Assembly (NCBI GenBank): GCA_036645955.1
Contig: JAVXND010000011.1
Location: forward strand, 4,024-68,023
DNA length: 64,000 bases
Source: Limiplasma sp036645955
GTDB lineage: Bacteria > Bacillota > Clostridia > Christensenellales > Aristaeellaceae
Direction: 5' to 3'
Part shown: positions 7,460-15,464 of the stretch, piece by piece
How the letters are laid out: each line of letters starts with the position of its first letter
Numbering within the stretch: the stretch's first letter is position 1
Notes under the pieces: generated by a model
The model's input: the letters and a program-made list of their open reading frames with translations, nothing else
What the model was told of the DNA's origin: nothing
Databases searched by the model: none
Made by a program: the position numbers and the translations under genes

Positions 7460-10400
7460 ATGCACAAAGGCACAGCTTTGAAGAAAAAAGAGCACAATGT
7501 TAGCGTTTTTAAACGTATGACTTTGCTGTATGTATTGGTTATTATATTGGACGGCTTTGTTTTGCTAACACTGCTTTTTACAGGCGGTACCTTTACACGC
7601 ATGCATGAAAATTCCCTGAGTATTTTGGCAGAGGTCACAAGAAACAAATATCAAATTTTGGAAAACAAATTAACCACATGGTCAAGGCTAGAAGCACTCA
7701 ACAAAGAAGTGGACGGTATTATCTCAAAAACCCTCAAGGAAAAAGGAAAAAGCTATGAAGATATGATTCAAGATGCACAGCTAAATGCGGAGCTGGTTCT
7801 TTCCTGTGCGGATAGCATTGTTACCCATCAATGCAATTTGGATATTTCCGGCGTGTTCTTGGTGCTGAATGGGCGCGGCATACCGGGTGATGATAACAGC
7901 TATGCAGGCATGTATATTCAGGATTCCAATCCCGGAAACGCCACCGTCATCAGCAACACCATGCGCTTGCTGCGCGGCCTGCCGCCCCTCTCGCGTGCCA
8001 CAGGTCTTACGCTGGATAGCTTTTGGAAGGCGGCTTTTACATTCCCAGGCGGAGCCGAAAATCCAGCAAACGATTATTTCTACAAACCATTGGAAGCTTA
8101 TCAAAATCAAAAGACGAGTGCGGTTATGCACTCTGGCTATTGGAGCTATTGCTTTCAAATGGATCAAAATGACAATATACCGATATTCACGTACTCGCTC
8201 CCCTTGGTGAATGCGCAAGGAGAAGCCTATGGTGTTTTGGGCGTAAAACTCGATACAAGATATATTTCATCTGTGATTAACAACGGGCAGTATAGTGATC
8301 GCAGCAGTCAGAATGGATATTTCCTCGGGGTATCCGTAGATGGTGGGAAGAGCTACCAAAACGTACTCACTACAGGCGCTTTCTTTTTGCGCAATTTTTA
8401 TAAAGACAGTATCATGACCCCGTTAAGCATACATCACAAAGGCTCCGAGAGCTTTGTTACCCTCAAAGCAGACAAATCAGGCGCAGACCTGGTTGGAGCC
8501 ATCTATCCGCTTTCGCTTTACAGCCGCAATACTGTTTTCAGCAATGAGCAGTGGGCTTTGATTGGCATGCAAGAAAGCGATAAGCTCTTTGCGTTGGAAA
8601 ACGACGTAAGTGAAATTGTGCTGATTGTAATTGCCGTTGGGATTGTGCTGGGCATATTCATTGCCCTGATAGCGGCAAGAAACCTATCAAAGCCCATAAC
8701 TGCGCTGGTGGGGCAGTTGAAAAGGCAGGGGAGCAGCACGCCCCAAGCCTTGGAGCATACAGGCTTTACGGAAGTGGATATGCTGGCGGATACCATCAGT
8801 GAGTTAAATCGCAGCTTGGTGGAAGATGCTTCCAGAATCAGTAAAATCATTACTTTATCTGGCTTGCCTGTAGGTGCGTTTGAAAAACGGAAGGATCAAC
8901 CCAGCGTATTTTGTTCGGATGGCTTTTTTACCTTGATGGATTGCCATGAATTGCGCAACGAAAACAGCACCATTCCTCAAAAGCAGTTTCAAGAGCTCAT
9001 GGAAATGCGCATGATTGCTTTGCCTGAGGAATCAAACGATACGTTCCTGCTCAAAGGAATATCAGAGGTGCGTTATCTGCGCTTACGCCTGCTGAAGGAT
9101 GAAAAAGGTATATTTGGAACCATTCTGAATGTGACCAATGAAGTAAAAGAGCGTAGACGCATTGAGCATGAGCGCGATTACGATCTCTTAACCAACATAT
9201 TCAATCGCAGAGCTTTTGAAGCAAAAGCCGCAGAGCTGTTCTCAGGCGACCAATCCGCCTTGGGGAAGGCTTCCGCGCTTATGATGATGGATTTGGATAA
9301 TCTCAAAGCGCTAAACGATGCCTATGGTCATGATTGCGGGGATTTGTATATTCGTACCTTCGCAAAGGGCTTGGATGATATGCGCAGTGAACGATGCTTG
9401 GTAGCAAGGCGCTCTGGTGATGAATTTTATATGCTTTACTATGGATATTCCTCCCAAGACGAAATTCGAAAAATCATTCATGCCGGCTGGGAGAGGCTCA
9501 TGTCTGAAACCTTTGCTTTGCCAGATGGTACCGAGTATAAAATTCGTGCGTCGGCAGGCATTGCGTGGTTTCCTGCCAATGCAATGGAGCTTTCCAAGCT
9601 GGTACACTATGCTGATTATGCCATGTATCGTGTTAAAAATGCGGCAAAAGGGTCGGCAGAGGAATTTAACAGCAAGGATTATGACATTTCGGGGTATTTG
9701 TTTAATGGCAGCCGTGCGCTCAACCGTTTATTGGAGGAACGGCTTGTGAAATACGTGCTTCAGCCGATTGTAAGCGCAAAGGATGGAAGCGTCATGGGCT
9801 ATGAAATGCTGATGCGCCCGCAAGTGGCTGAATTAACCTCGCCTGATGCGGTGCTTCATTTGGCTAAGGAGCAAGGAAAGCTTTATCCCGTTGAATACCT
9901 GACTTGGAAGGAAGCTTTGGGAAAAGCGTGCGAGCTACGGCGTAAAGGTGAACTTCCTTGCGGCATGAAGGTGTTCATCAATTCCATTGCAAGCCAAGTG
10001 CTAACGCATGAGGACGAAAATGAAATGATTGAACAATATGGTGAGCTATACGGTGATTTGGTGATTGAAATTACTGAAGGCGAGCAAAACAGCGAGGATA
10101 AAATGCGCCACAAGCTTGAAAATGTCAGCAGGCTGGGTGTAACGCTGGCCATAGATGATTTTGGAACTGGCTACAACAGCGATACGTCGCTGATTACCAT
10201 CAATGCTTCTTATATTAAGCTGGACATAGCCTTTGTGAAAAATGTGGACACGGAGCCCAACAAAAGCGCATTGATTGCCAATGTGATACAATATGCCATA
10301 AAGCGCAACATTGCTGTCATTGCGGAAGGCGTAGAAACACAAACAGAAATGGAAATGCTCGCAAGCTTGGGTGTTGATTATTATCAAGGCTATTATATTG

Positions 10401-10498
10401 CACGGCCTGCTTTTGCGCCTCCTGTGCCAAGCGAAGAAGTGGTAGCGGCTATTCAAAGCGCGGCGCAGAAGCGCGGCGGGTGCTGTACAAGAAGGTGA
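7460..10498 (+). CDS. Membrane-bound GGDEF-EAL protein with large extracellular sensor domain
   Basis: The 1012-residue order is: TM helix about 21-43, an extracellular Cache-like region to about 385, a second TM helix (VLIVIAVGIVLGIF), a HAMP-like linker, a PAS-like segment (about 470-580), GGDEF about 590-740 and EAL about 760-1000. The GGDEF active site reads RRSGDEF (Ser in place of the first Gly) and no RxxD I-site precedes it. The EAL signature reads YEMLMRP (Glu kept). The remaining EAL catalytic set is present: FINS, EITEG, DDFGTGY, YIKLD, AEGVET and YYQGYY. I infer a working c-di-GMP phosphodiesterase with uncertain cyclase activity. It is co-transcribed with the solute-binding protein, which could present a ligand to its outer domain. 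Confidence 0.9.
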   Translation: MHKGTALKKKEHNVSVFKRMTLLYVLVIILDGFVLLTLLFTGGTFTRMHENSLSILAEVTRNKYQILENKLTTWSRLEALNKEVDGIISKTLKEKGKSYEDMIQDAQLNAELVLSCADSIVTHQCNLDISGVFLVLNGRGIPGDDNSYAGMYIQDSNPGNATVISNTMRLLRGLPPLSRATGLTLDSFWKAAFTFPGGAENPANDYFYKPLEAYQNQKTSAVMHSGYWSYCFQMDQNDNIPIFTYSLPLVNAQGEAYGVLGVKLDTRYISSVINNGQYSDRSSQNGYFLGVSVDGGKSYQNVLTTGAFFLRNFYKDSIMTPLSIHHKGSESFVTLKADKSGADLVGAIYPLSLYSRNTVFSNEQWALIGMQESDKLFALENDVSEIVLIVIAVGIVLGIFIALIAARNLSKPITALVGQLKRQGSSTPQALEHTGFTEVDMLADTISELNRSLVEDASRISKIITLSGLPVGAFEKRKDQPSVFCSDGFFTLMDCHELRNENSTIPQKQFQELMEMRMIALPEESNDTFLLKGISEVRYLRLRLLKDEKGIFGTILNVTNEVKERRRIEHERDYDLLTNIFNRRAFEAKAAELFSGDQSALGKASALMMMDLDNLKALNDAYGHDCGDLYIRTFAKGLDDMRSERCLVARRSGDEFYMLYYGYSSQDEIRKIIHAGWERLMSETFALPDGTEYKIRASAGIAWFPANAMELSKLVHYADYAMYRVKNAAKGSAEEFNSKDYDISGYLFNGSRALNRLLEERLVKYVLQPIVSAKDGSVMGYEMLMRPQVAELTSPDAVLHLAKEQGKLYPVEYLTWKEALGKACELRRKGELPCGMKVFINSIASQVLTHEDENEMIEQYGELYGDLVIEITEGEQNSEDKMRHKLENVSRLGVTLAIDDFGTGYNSDTSLITINASYIKLDIAFVKNVDTEPNKSALIANVIQYAIKRNIAVIAEGVETQTEMEMLASLGVDYYQGYYIARPAFAPPVPSEEVVAAIQSAAQKRGGCCTRR

Positions 10499-10511
10499 AA
10501 ATGTGCTTTGA

Positions 10512-11162
10512 TCACTCTGCGCATTGGTTAACGCGGCTGTAGGGCAAGGTTTGCATGAGAGCATCATAGCACTCGGGTTTACCAGTGCGGAAGTATTCAT
10601 ACCATGCTTCCAACGTATTTGACTCAAAAACCCCTAATCGCTGAATGATTTGTTTTGCCCACAGCAATCCGCCGGTAGCGCCAGCGGTAATAAGGTTCTG
10701 ATCTGCAACAGAAGGATTGTTTACATAAAAGCTCTGCCCTTGATAGCGTGGTGAAAACAACTCCAGATAACCCGCGCCATTGCTGGTGTGCGGGCGCTGA
10801 TCGAACAGTCCAAGGTTTGCAAGTGCAGTGGTGGCTCCGCAAATCGCACATACCGTAGCCCCAACGGATAGGAATTTGCTTGCTTTTTCGACAATGGCTA
10901 TATGCTTTGGGTCATTCCATGTTTGAGCGCCCGGTAATAGCAACACACTTGTTTCATTTACAATCATATCCTCAATTACGCAATCAGGTACGATGGTCAT
11001 CCCGCCCATGGTACAAATTGGTTTCTTCGAATAACCAACCGTTTTGAGCGTTACGCAGGTGGCATCCTTTTTAAAAAAACGACCAGAATTTAACTCCGAG
11101 GTGACATACCCTAATTCCCAATCTGCTAAAGTATCAAGCACATAAACATAGACTGTAAACAT
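10512..11162 (-). CDS. DJ-1/PfpI family protein (class I glutamine amidotransferase-like)
   Basis: About 216 residues of the DJ-1/PfpI fold. The nucleophile-elbow Cys lies in VCAICGATTALA, with LLLPGA and a following THTSNG-like block (RPHTSNGAGY). Family members are glyoxalases, chaperones or amidases, and the substrate here is unknown. The start at 11162 (MFTVYV) is preferred because GGAGGG lies about 7 bp before it, whereas the in-frame ATG at 11177 would place that site inside the gene. It is transcribed divergently from a WYL-type regulator with a symmetrical repeat between them, which suggests control by that regulator. Confidence 0.85.
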   Translation of the reverse strand: MFTVYVYVLDTLADWELGYVTSELNSGRFFKKDATCVTLKTVGYSKKPICTMGGMTIVPDCVIEDMIVNETSVLLLPGAQTWNDPKHIAIVEKASKFLSVGATVCAICGATTALANLGLFDQRPHTSNGAGYLELFSPRYQGQSFYVNNPSVADQNLITAGATGGLLWAKQIIQRLGVFESNTLEAWYEYFRTGKPECYDALMQTLPYSRVNQCAE

Positions 11163-11201
11163 GAATTTTCCCTCCATAGATTTGTTAAATCAACCATTGC
11201 T

Positions 11202-11250
11202 TTGTCAGCTATTTCATTGTAACCTATGATTGCTGACAACTGTATGTCAA
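11202..11250 (+). promoter_or_regulatory. Divergent promoter/operator between DJ-1 gene and WYL regulator
   Basis: A plus-strand promoter TTGTCA (11202-11207), 17-bp spacer and TATGAT (11225-11230) serves the regulator. It is embedded in an inverted repeat TTGTCAGC (11202-11209) / GCTGACAA (11232-11239), and a further TGTCA half-site lies at 11245-11249. The minus-strand arm TTGTCA (11234-11239) can serve as a -35 for the DJ-1 gene, with a poor -10. The arrangement suggests autoregulation. The regulator binding is inferred. Confidence 0.6.
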
Positions 11251-11269
11251 CAATCAAAAAAGAAAGGCT

Positions 11270-12211
11270 GTGAATTCAATCAAAGTAGATAGGCTTGTAA
11301 GTATAATTATGCTGCTTCTTGAGAAGAAACGGATCAGTGCTCAGGCATTAGCAGATCAATTTGAGGTGTCAACCCGCACCATCTACCGTGATATAGACAC
11401 AATAAACCTGGCGGGCATTCCCGTTCATGCCGCATCGGGTGCAGGTGGTGGCTTTGAAATTATGGAACAATACAAAATTGATAAAAAAGTATTTTCAACC
11501 GCAGACCTTACCGCAATCATGACGGGACTTTCCAGCCTGTCTAACATCATCCGCGGCGATGAACGATTAAGCGCCATTGCGAAGGTCAAGAGCATTATTC
11601 CTGCCGACAAAACGAAGGACGTTGCGTTAAAGACAAATCAAATATGGATAGATTTTAGTCCATGGATGGGAAACAGAAACATACAACCCGCTTTGGAAAA
11701 AATCAAAAAGGCCTTGCAGGAAAGCAAGCTGGTTTCGTTTGAATATGTAGCCCATCGTGCATGTAGAACCAAACGAATAGCGGAGCCTTATCAGCTTGTA
11801 CTCAAAAGTGGTCATTGGTATTTGCATGGGTATTGCCATATGAGAAAAGATTTTCGCCTGTTCAAACTGTCCCGCATATCAAACCTGCAGATGCGAGAGG
11901 AAACTTTTGCGCCGCAGAATGATCAAAAGCCTACTTTGGATTTTGAGGAAATTTTGGAAACCATGCAAACAAAAATCAAAATCCGTATTCATCAATCAGT
12001 CGTGGATAGGGTGCTTGATTTCTGTGCATTTGAAGACTTTCTACCCGATGGCAATGAACATTACATTGTGAGCTTTCCTTTTATAGAGAACGATTACTAC
12101 TATCATATTCTTTTGAGCTTCGGTGAATTATGCGAGTGCTTAGCGCCTTGCCGCATCCGTGAAGAAATGAAACGCAGAATACATAACATCGCCGCTCTTT
12201 ACGAAGGTTAA
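11270..12211 (+). CDS. YafY-type transcriptional regulator (HTH_11 + WYL domain)
   Basis: The 313 residues open with a DeoR-like helix-turn-helix (QALADQFEVSTRTIYRDIDTI, about 26-46). The SGAGGGFE block follows, then a WYL domain (about 140-215) containing KRIAEPYQLVLK, HWYLHGYC and FRLFKLSRI, and a WCX-like C-terminus. Such proteins sense small ligands through the WYL domain. The start is GTG at 11270, with AGAAAGG upstream. It is divergent from the DJ-1 gene, and the shared inverted repeat overlaps its promoter. It ends just before repeat copy 1, whose hairpin can terminate it. Confidence 0.9.
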   Translation: MNSIKVDRLVSIIMLLLEKKRISAQALADQFEVSTRTIYRDIDTINLAGIPVHAASGAGGGFEIMEQYKIDKKVFSTADLTAIMTGLSSLSNIIRGDERLSAIAKVKSIIPADKTKDVALKTNQIWIDFSPWMGNRNIQPALEKIKKALQESKLVSFEYVAHRACRTKRIAEPYQLVLKSGHWYLHGYCHMRKDFRLFKLSRISNLQMREETFAPQNDQKPTLDFEEILETMQTKIKIRIHQSVVDRVLDFCAFEDFLPDGNEHYIVSFPFIENDYYYHILLSFGELCECLAPCRIREEMKRRIHNIAALYEG

Positions 12212-12240
12212 CGAAAAAAAGCATGCCAATAGAAACAAGC

Positions 12241-12370
12241 GGTGGCTTGGTTTGTTCGTACTGCTATGCATAAAGAAAACTGGGAACAGGATAAAAATCC
12301 TGTTCCTAGTTTTAGGGATGCCTCGTTGACATATTTGCAGCAGTGCCGTAGCTTGTTAATATTCCGCACT
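12241..12370. repeat. 130-bp repeat copy 1: duplicated asnS 3' end plus terminator
   Basis: This segment aligns without gaps to 13929-14058 with 11 mismatches over 130 bp. Read on the minus strand it begins with the last asnS codons (Ser-Ala-Glu-Tyr-stop, with a synonymous Ala difference). It continues through about 80 bp of asnS downstream sequence and includes the asnS-type terminator hairpin. It lies 10 bp after the stop of the anti-sigma gene, so the ECF operon is bracketed by the two copies. Confidence 0.9.
12278..12314. terminator. Bidirectional terminator inside repeat copy 1
   Basis: A 14-bp stem with one mismatch (12278-12291 with 12298-12311) closes a 6-nt loop. T-rich sequence follows in both directions (GTTTT on plus; TTTTCTTT on minus). 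It can end the WYL regulator transcript (plus) and the anti-sigma transcript (minus). Confidence 0.8.
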
Positions 12371-12381
12371 CCTTTGTGAAA

Positions 12382-13305
12382 TCAACCATTACCACCAGTC
12401 AACAGGTTCGTTTTCAGCACTTCGCCAGTTCGAGCGTCAACAACTACGGCAATATCCATGTCTACGCCATCCTGCACTAGCTGGAAGCCAAAGGTCCAAA
12501 TTGGATTGCCAGAGTCACGCTGATAGAAGATTGGTTCACCTGCATCTTTGCCCTCTTTCACCTGCGACAGCTGTGCGCTTTCCAGTTCATCTTTTGTAAG
12601 GCTGTATTCTTGGGTAATTGCTTGTAGCGCTATGCTCATGGCTTTTTCCTGTTTGATATCCTCTGTTCCCGGCGCAGCAGGATGTACCATTTCTCCTAAC
12701 CACCAAGCATCGCCCTCCTGCCGCTGGCGATCCGGTAAGGGCAATGCCGAATCTATTTCATAGAGCGGTCCAGAAATGGCAGAGGCTTCCTCTGGGTTTT
12801 CAAGCGCCATTTCCAGCTGCTTTTGCCCCCATATGGGTGAAGTTAGATCGCCCTTTTCCAAATCCTCCTTCGAACCGTCATAGCTCCATGTGATTTCAGC
12901 CGCTTTTCCGCCGTGAACAGTCACCAGATATTGCCCAAGCAGCACGGGTGCATAGCCATTAGCAATATAGTTAACAGTCCAAATTTCCCCATCTTTTTTC
13001 GCATTCTTGGCGAATAAACCAATGGTTTGGTTTGTCAGTCCGTATTTTTCAAACAGAGCCTGATTTGCGATGAGCATTGTGTTGGATTCTTCAGAACGCT
13101 GTACCAGCGTCACCGCCAACGCCGCTACCGATACCAGCAAAAGAACGATTATGAGGATCAAGCCCATAGATACTTTTCTTTTCACCTTGGGTTCTCCTTT
13201 CGCATTGTGAAGAATGCGCTGTGCCAGCCACGGGTCGCTCTTCATGCCAGATAGGGTGGTATCAAAGGCATGCTGAAATTGCTTTCTTTCATCTTGATGA
13301 TCCAT
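12382..13305 (-). CDS. Membrane anti-sigma-type protein with C-terminal PepSY-like domain
   Basis: The 307 residues have a cytosolic N-terminus of about 45 residues, one TM helix (LILIIVLLLVSVAALAV) and a large extracytoplasmic part. That part ends in a PepSY-like stretch (WTFGFQL, VVVDARTGEVLKT). It overlaps the ECF sigma gene by 17 bp. That position and a single-pass topology are typical of ECF anti-sigma factors. No zinc anti-sigma motif (HxxxCxxC) is visible, so binding to the sigma factor is inferred from context. The start at 13305 has GGAGGAG about 6 bp before it. Confidence 0.7.
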   Translation of the reverse strand: MDHQDERKQFQHAFDTTLSGMKSDPWLAQRILHNAKGEPKVKRKVSMGLILIIVLLLVSVAALAVTLVQRSEESNTMLIANQALFEKYGLTNQTIGLFAKNAKKDGEIWTVNYIANGYAPVLLGQYLVTVHGGKAAEITWSYDGSKEDLEKGDLTSPIWGQKQLEMALENPEEASAISGPLYEIDSALPLPDRQRQEGDAWWLGEMVHPAAPGTEDIKQEKAMSIALQAITQEYSLTKDELESAQLSQVKEGKDAGEPIFYQRDSGNPIWTFGFQLVQDGVDMDIAVVVDARTGEVLKTNLLTGGNG

Positions 13306-13816
13306 CCATAGCTCCTCCTTCTAGCATTTTACGAAGTGTACATCTTGCCTGCTTTAGACGTGTTGATACCGTAGATTGACCTGTCCCTAAAGCAACAGCG
13401 ATTTCTTGAGTGGTCATGTTTTGATAATAGTAGAGCAGGATCACTTCTTTGAGTTTATGCGGCAATTTCATTACAGCAAGCGTTAATTCCACATCTTCTT
13501 CCTGTGGCTGTATCACAGCTTCTGGCAACTGGTCGGGTGTAATCCGTCGATCCAAATAACGAAACCATGCTGAGCGCCGCATATCTCGACAGGTGTTGAT
13601 GGCAATGCGCATCAGCCAAGTTTTGTCGCTGCATTCACCACGGAATGCGCCCAAGGCCAGATATGCCTTGAGAAAAGATTCCTGCGTTGCATCCTTGGCT
13701 TGCTCCGCATCATGAAGATATAGATAACACATACGAAGCACGACTTGTTGGTATTGCTCCACCAGTTGCTCCAGCCGTTGATCTCGGATGCTGTCAGGGC
13801 CCGTGACAACTTCCAT
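13289..13816 (-). CDS. ECF-family RNA polymerase sigma factor
   Basis: The 175 residues show sigma region 2 (DAEQAKDATQESFLKAY, then TWLMRIAINTCRDMRR) and region 4 (LPHKLKEVILLYYYQNMTTQEIA with the HTH GTGQSTVSTRLKQAR). The size and layout fit ECF sigma factors that redirect RNA polymerase to stress or envelope genes. The ATG has an ideal GGAGGTG site. Its 3' end overlaps the putative anti-sigma gene. The pair sits between two asnS-derived repeats, so it may have been inserted next to asnS. Confidence 0.92.
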   Translation of the reverse strand: MEVVTGPDSIRDQRLEQLVEQYQQVVLRMCYLYLHDAEQAKDATQESFLKAYLALGAFRGECSDKTWLMRIAINTCRDMRRSAWFRYLDRRITPDQLPEAVIQPQEEDVELTLAVMKLPHKLKEVILLYYYQNMTTQEIAVALGTGQSTVSTRLKQARCTLRKMLEGGAMDGSSR

Positions 13817-13928
13817 CTGCTGCTCACCTCCTTACACTTTTATAGACGATGCGCTTTCAAAAATTATCGGGTTTTAGAAAAATACTTTTATAGAAAACGA
13901 TTGCTACTAGCATATGCTTTTGTGCATC

Positions 13929-14058
13929 GGTGGCTTGCTTTGTTCGTACTGCTATGCATAAAGAAAACGGGGAACAGGAGAAAAATCCTGTTCCCCGTTT
14001 TAGGGATGCCTCATTGATATATTTGCAGAAGTGCCGTGACTTGTTAATATTCTGCACT
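13929..14058. repeat. 130-bp repeat copy 2: native asnS 3' end and terminator
   Basis: This is the partner of 12241-12370 at about 91% identity by eye. It contains the true last codons and stop of asnS, about 45 bp of spacer, a terminator hairpin and about 30 bp beyond. It is the likely source copy because it is contiguous with the full asnS gene. Confidence 0.9.
13958..14002 (-). terminator. Terminator of the capD-asnS operon
   Basis: A perfect 14-bp stem (13986-13999 with 13966-13979, 6-nt loop) is followed on the minus strand by GTTTTCTTT. It lies about 45 bp after the asnS stop. The plus direction also carries a short T run. Confidence 0.9.
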
Positions 14059-15438
14059 GCCTGTGGTGCGGGGGAAGGGGAGCACATCGCGAATGTTGGT
14101 CATGCCTGTTAGGTACATAATCAAGCGCTCAAAGCCAATGCCAAAGCCAGCATGCGGGTTTGTGCCGTAACGGCGGGTATCAATATAGAACGCATAATCT
14201 TCTGTGCGCATGCCCATTTCAGCAATGCGCTTTGTTAACAGATCAAGACGTTCCTCGCGCTGACTGCCGCCAATCAGCTCGCCAATGCCAGGCACCAGCA
14301 GGTCTACGGCCGCAACCGTTTTTTGGTCTTCGTTCATGCGCATATAAAAGGCTTTGATATCCTTTGGATAGTTATATACAAAGACGGGTTTGCCAAAGTG
14401 CTTTTCACTCAAATAGCGTTCATGCTCGGTTTGCAAATCAATGCCCCAAGAAACAGGGTAATCGAAGGTGTGACCGCTGTTCTTGAGCAGTTCAATGGCT
14501 TCGGTGTAGGTGCAGCGTGCAAACTCATTGTCAACAATCGCCTTGAGCTTTTCGGTTAATCCCTTTTCCACAAAGCTGTCAAGGAAAGCAATTTCTTCGG
14601 CGGCTTGCGATAAAATATGGGTCACAATGTATTTAAGCATTTCCTCAGCCAAAGCCATATCATCAAACAAATCAGCAAAGGCAATTTCGGGCTCTATCAT
14701 CCAAAACTCGGCGGCATGGCGGGTTGTGTTGCTGTTTTCTGCACGGAATGTAGGCCCGAAGGTATACACATTGCGAAATGCCATGCAAAAGGTTTCAACA
14801 TTCAGCTGGCCGCTGACGGTCAGGTTGGATTGCTTGCCAAAAAAATCTTGCGAATAGTCTGGCTGACCCTTTTCGGTCATGGGCAGATGATCCAGCGGAA
14901 GGGTGGTTACTTGAAACATTTCGCCTGCGCCTTCACAATCGCTTGTGGTAATGATGGGGGTGTGCACATAGGTGAATCCGCGCTCTGCAAAGAATGCATG
15001 AATGAGCTGAGCGGCTATGGAACGAATGCGAAAAACCGCGTAAAATGTATTGGTGCGCGGGCGAAGATGCGCGATTGTGCGAAGATATTCAAAGGAATGG
15101 CGCTTCTTTTGCAAAGGATAATCAGCGGCACAAAGCCCCAAGGTTTCGACCTTTGTGGCTTTTAACTCAAAGGGCTGCTTCATGCCAGGCGTTAACACCA
15201 GCTCGCCTGTAGCACGAATGGCACTTCCTAAGGTTAACTTGACTGCGTCGGAAAAATCTTCGGTAACCCCATCCTCTAAAACGATTTGCAGGTTCTTAAA
15301 AAAAGTACCATCATTTAATTCGATGAAACCAAAAGCTTTGCTATCGCGTACCGTGCGCACCCAGCCTGAAACAACACAGCTTTTAAGGTTGCTTGTGAGG
15401 GTTGCGTGATATAGTTTTTCAATGCTCATGTCTGCCAT
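14044..15438 (-). CDS. asnS: Asparagine--tRNA ligase
   Basis: The 464-residue class IIb synthetase has an N-terminal OB-fold anticodon domain (VSGWVRTVRDSKAFGFIELNDG). Catalytic motif 2 includes PTFRAENSNT and RHAAEFWMIEPE, and motif 3 is GFGIGFERL near the end. It charges tRNA-Asn with Asn. AsnRS-specific features (PTFRAENSNT rather than an Asp-type block) support the call over AspRS. The ATG at 15438 has AAGGAGG about 7 bp upstream. It is the last gene of the capD-tadA-HAD-hprK-glcK run and ends in a strong terminator. No T-box leader fits, because only 26 bp separate it from glcK. Confidence 0.96.
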   Translation of the reverse strand: MADMSIEKLYHATLTSNLKSCVVSGWVRTVRDSKAFGFIELNDGTFFKNLQIVLEDGVTEDFSDAVKLTLGSAIRATGELVLTPGMKQPFELKATKVETLGLCAADYPLQKKRHSFEYLRTIAHLRPRTNTFYAVFRIRSIAAQLIHAFFAERGFTYVHTPIITTSDCEGAGEMFQVTTLPLDHLPMTEKGQPDYSQDFFGKQSNLTVSGQLNVETFCMAFRNVYTFGPTFRAENSNTTRHAAEFWMIEPEIAFADLFDDMALAEEMLKYIVTHILSQAAEEIAFLDSFVEKGLTEKLKAIVDNEFARCTYTEAIELLKNSGHTFDYPVSWGIDLQTEHERYLSEKHFGKPVFVYNYPKDIKAFYMRMNEDQKTVAAVDLLVPGIGELIGGSQREERLDLLTKRIAEMGMRTEDYAFYIDTRRYGTNPHAGFGIGFERLIMYLTGMTNIRDVLPFPRTTGSAEY

Positions 15439-15464
15439 GGTTATGCCTCCTTGATATTTCAGTT

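Noticed and set aside
13930..14112. Short plus-strand frame across repeat copy 2
   Set aside because: It crosses the asnS terminator hairpin and runs antisense into asnS. Copy 1 does not preserve the same frame cleanly.
15439..15464. T-box or other leader ahead of asnS
   Set aside because: Only 26 bp separate asnS from glcK, too little for a T-box, and no specifier or antiterminator elements are visible.
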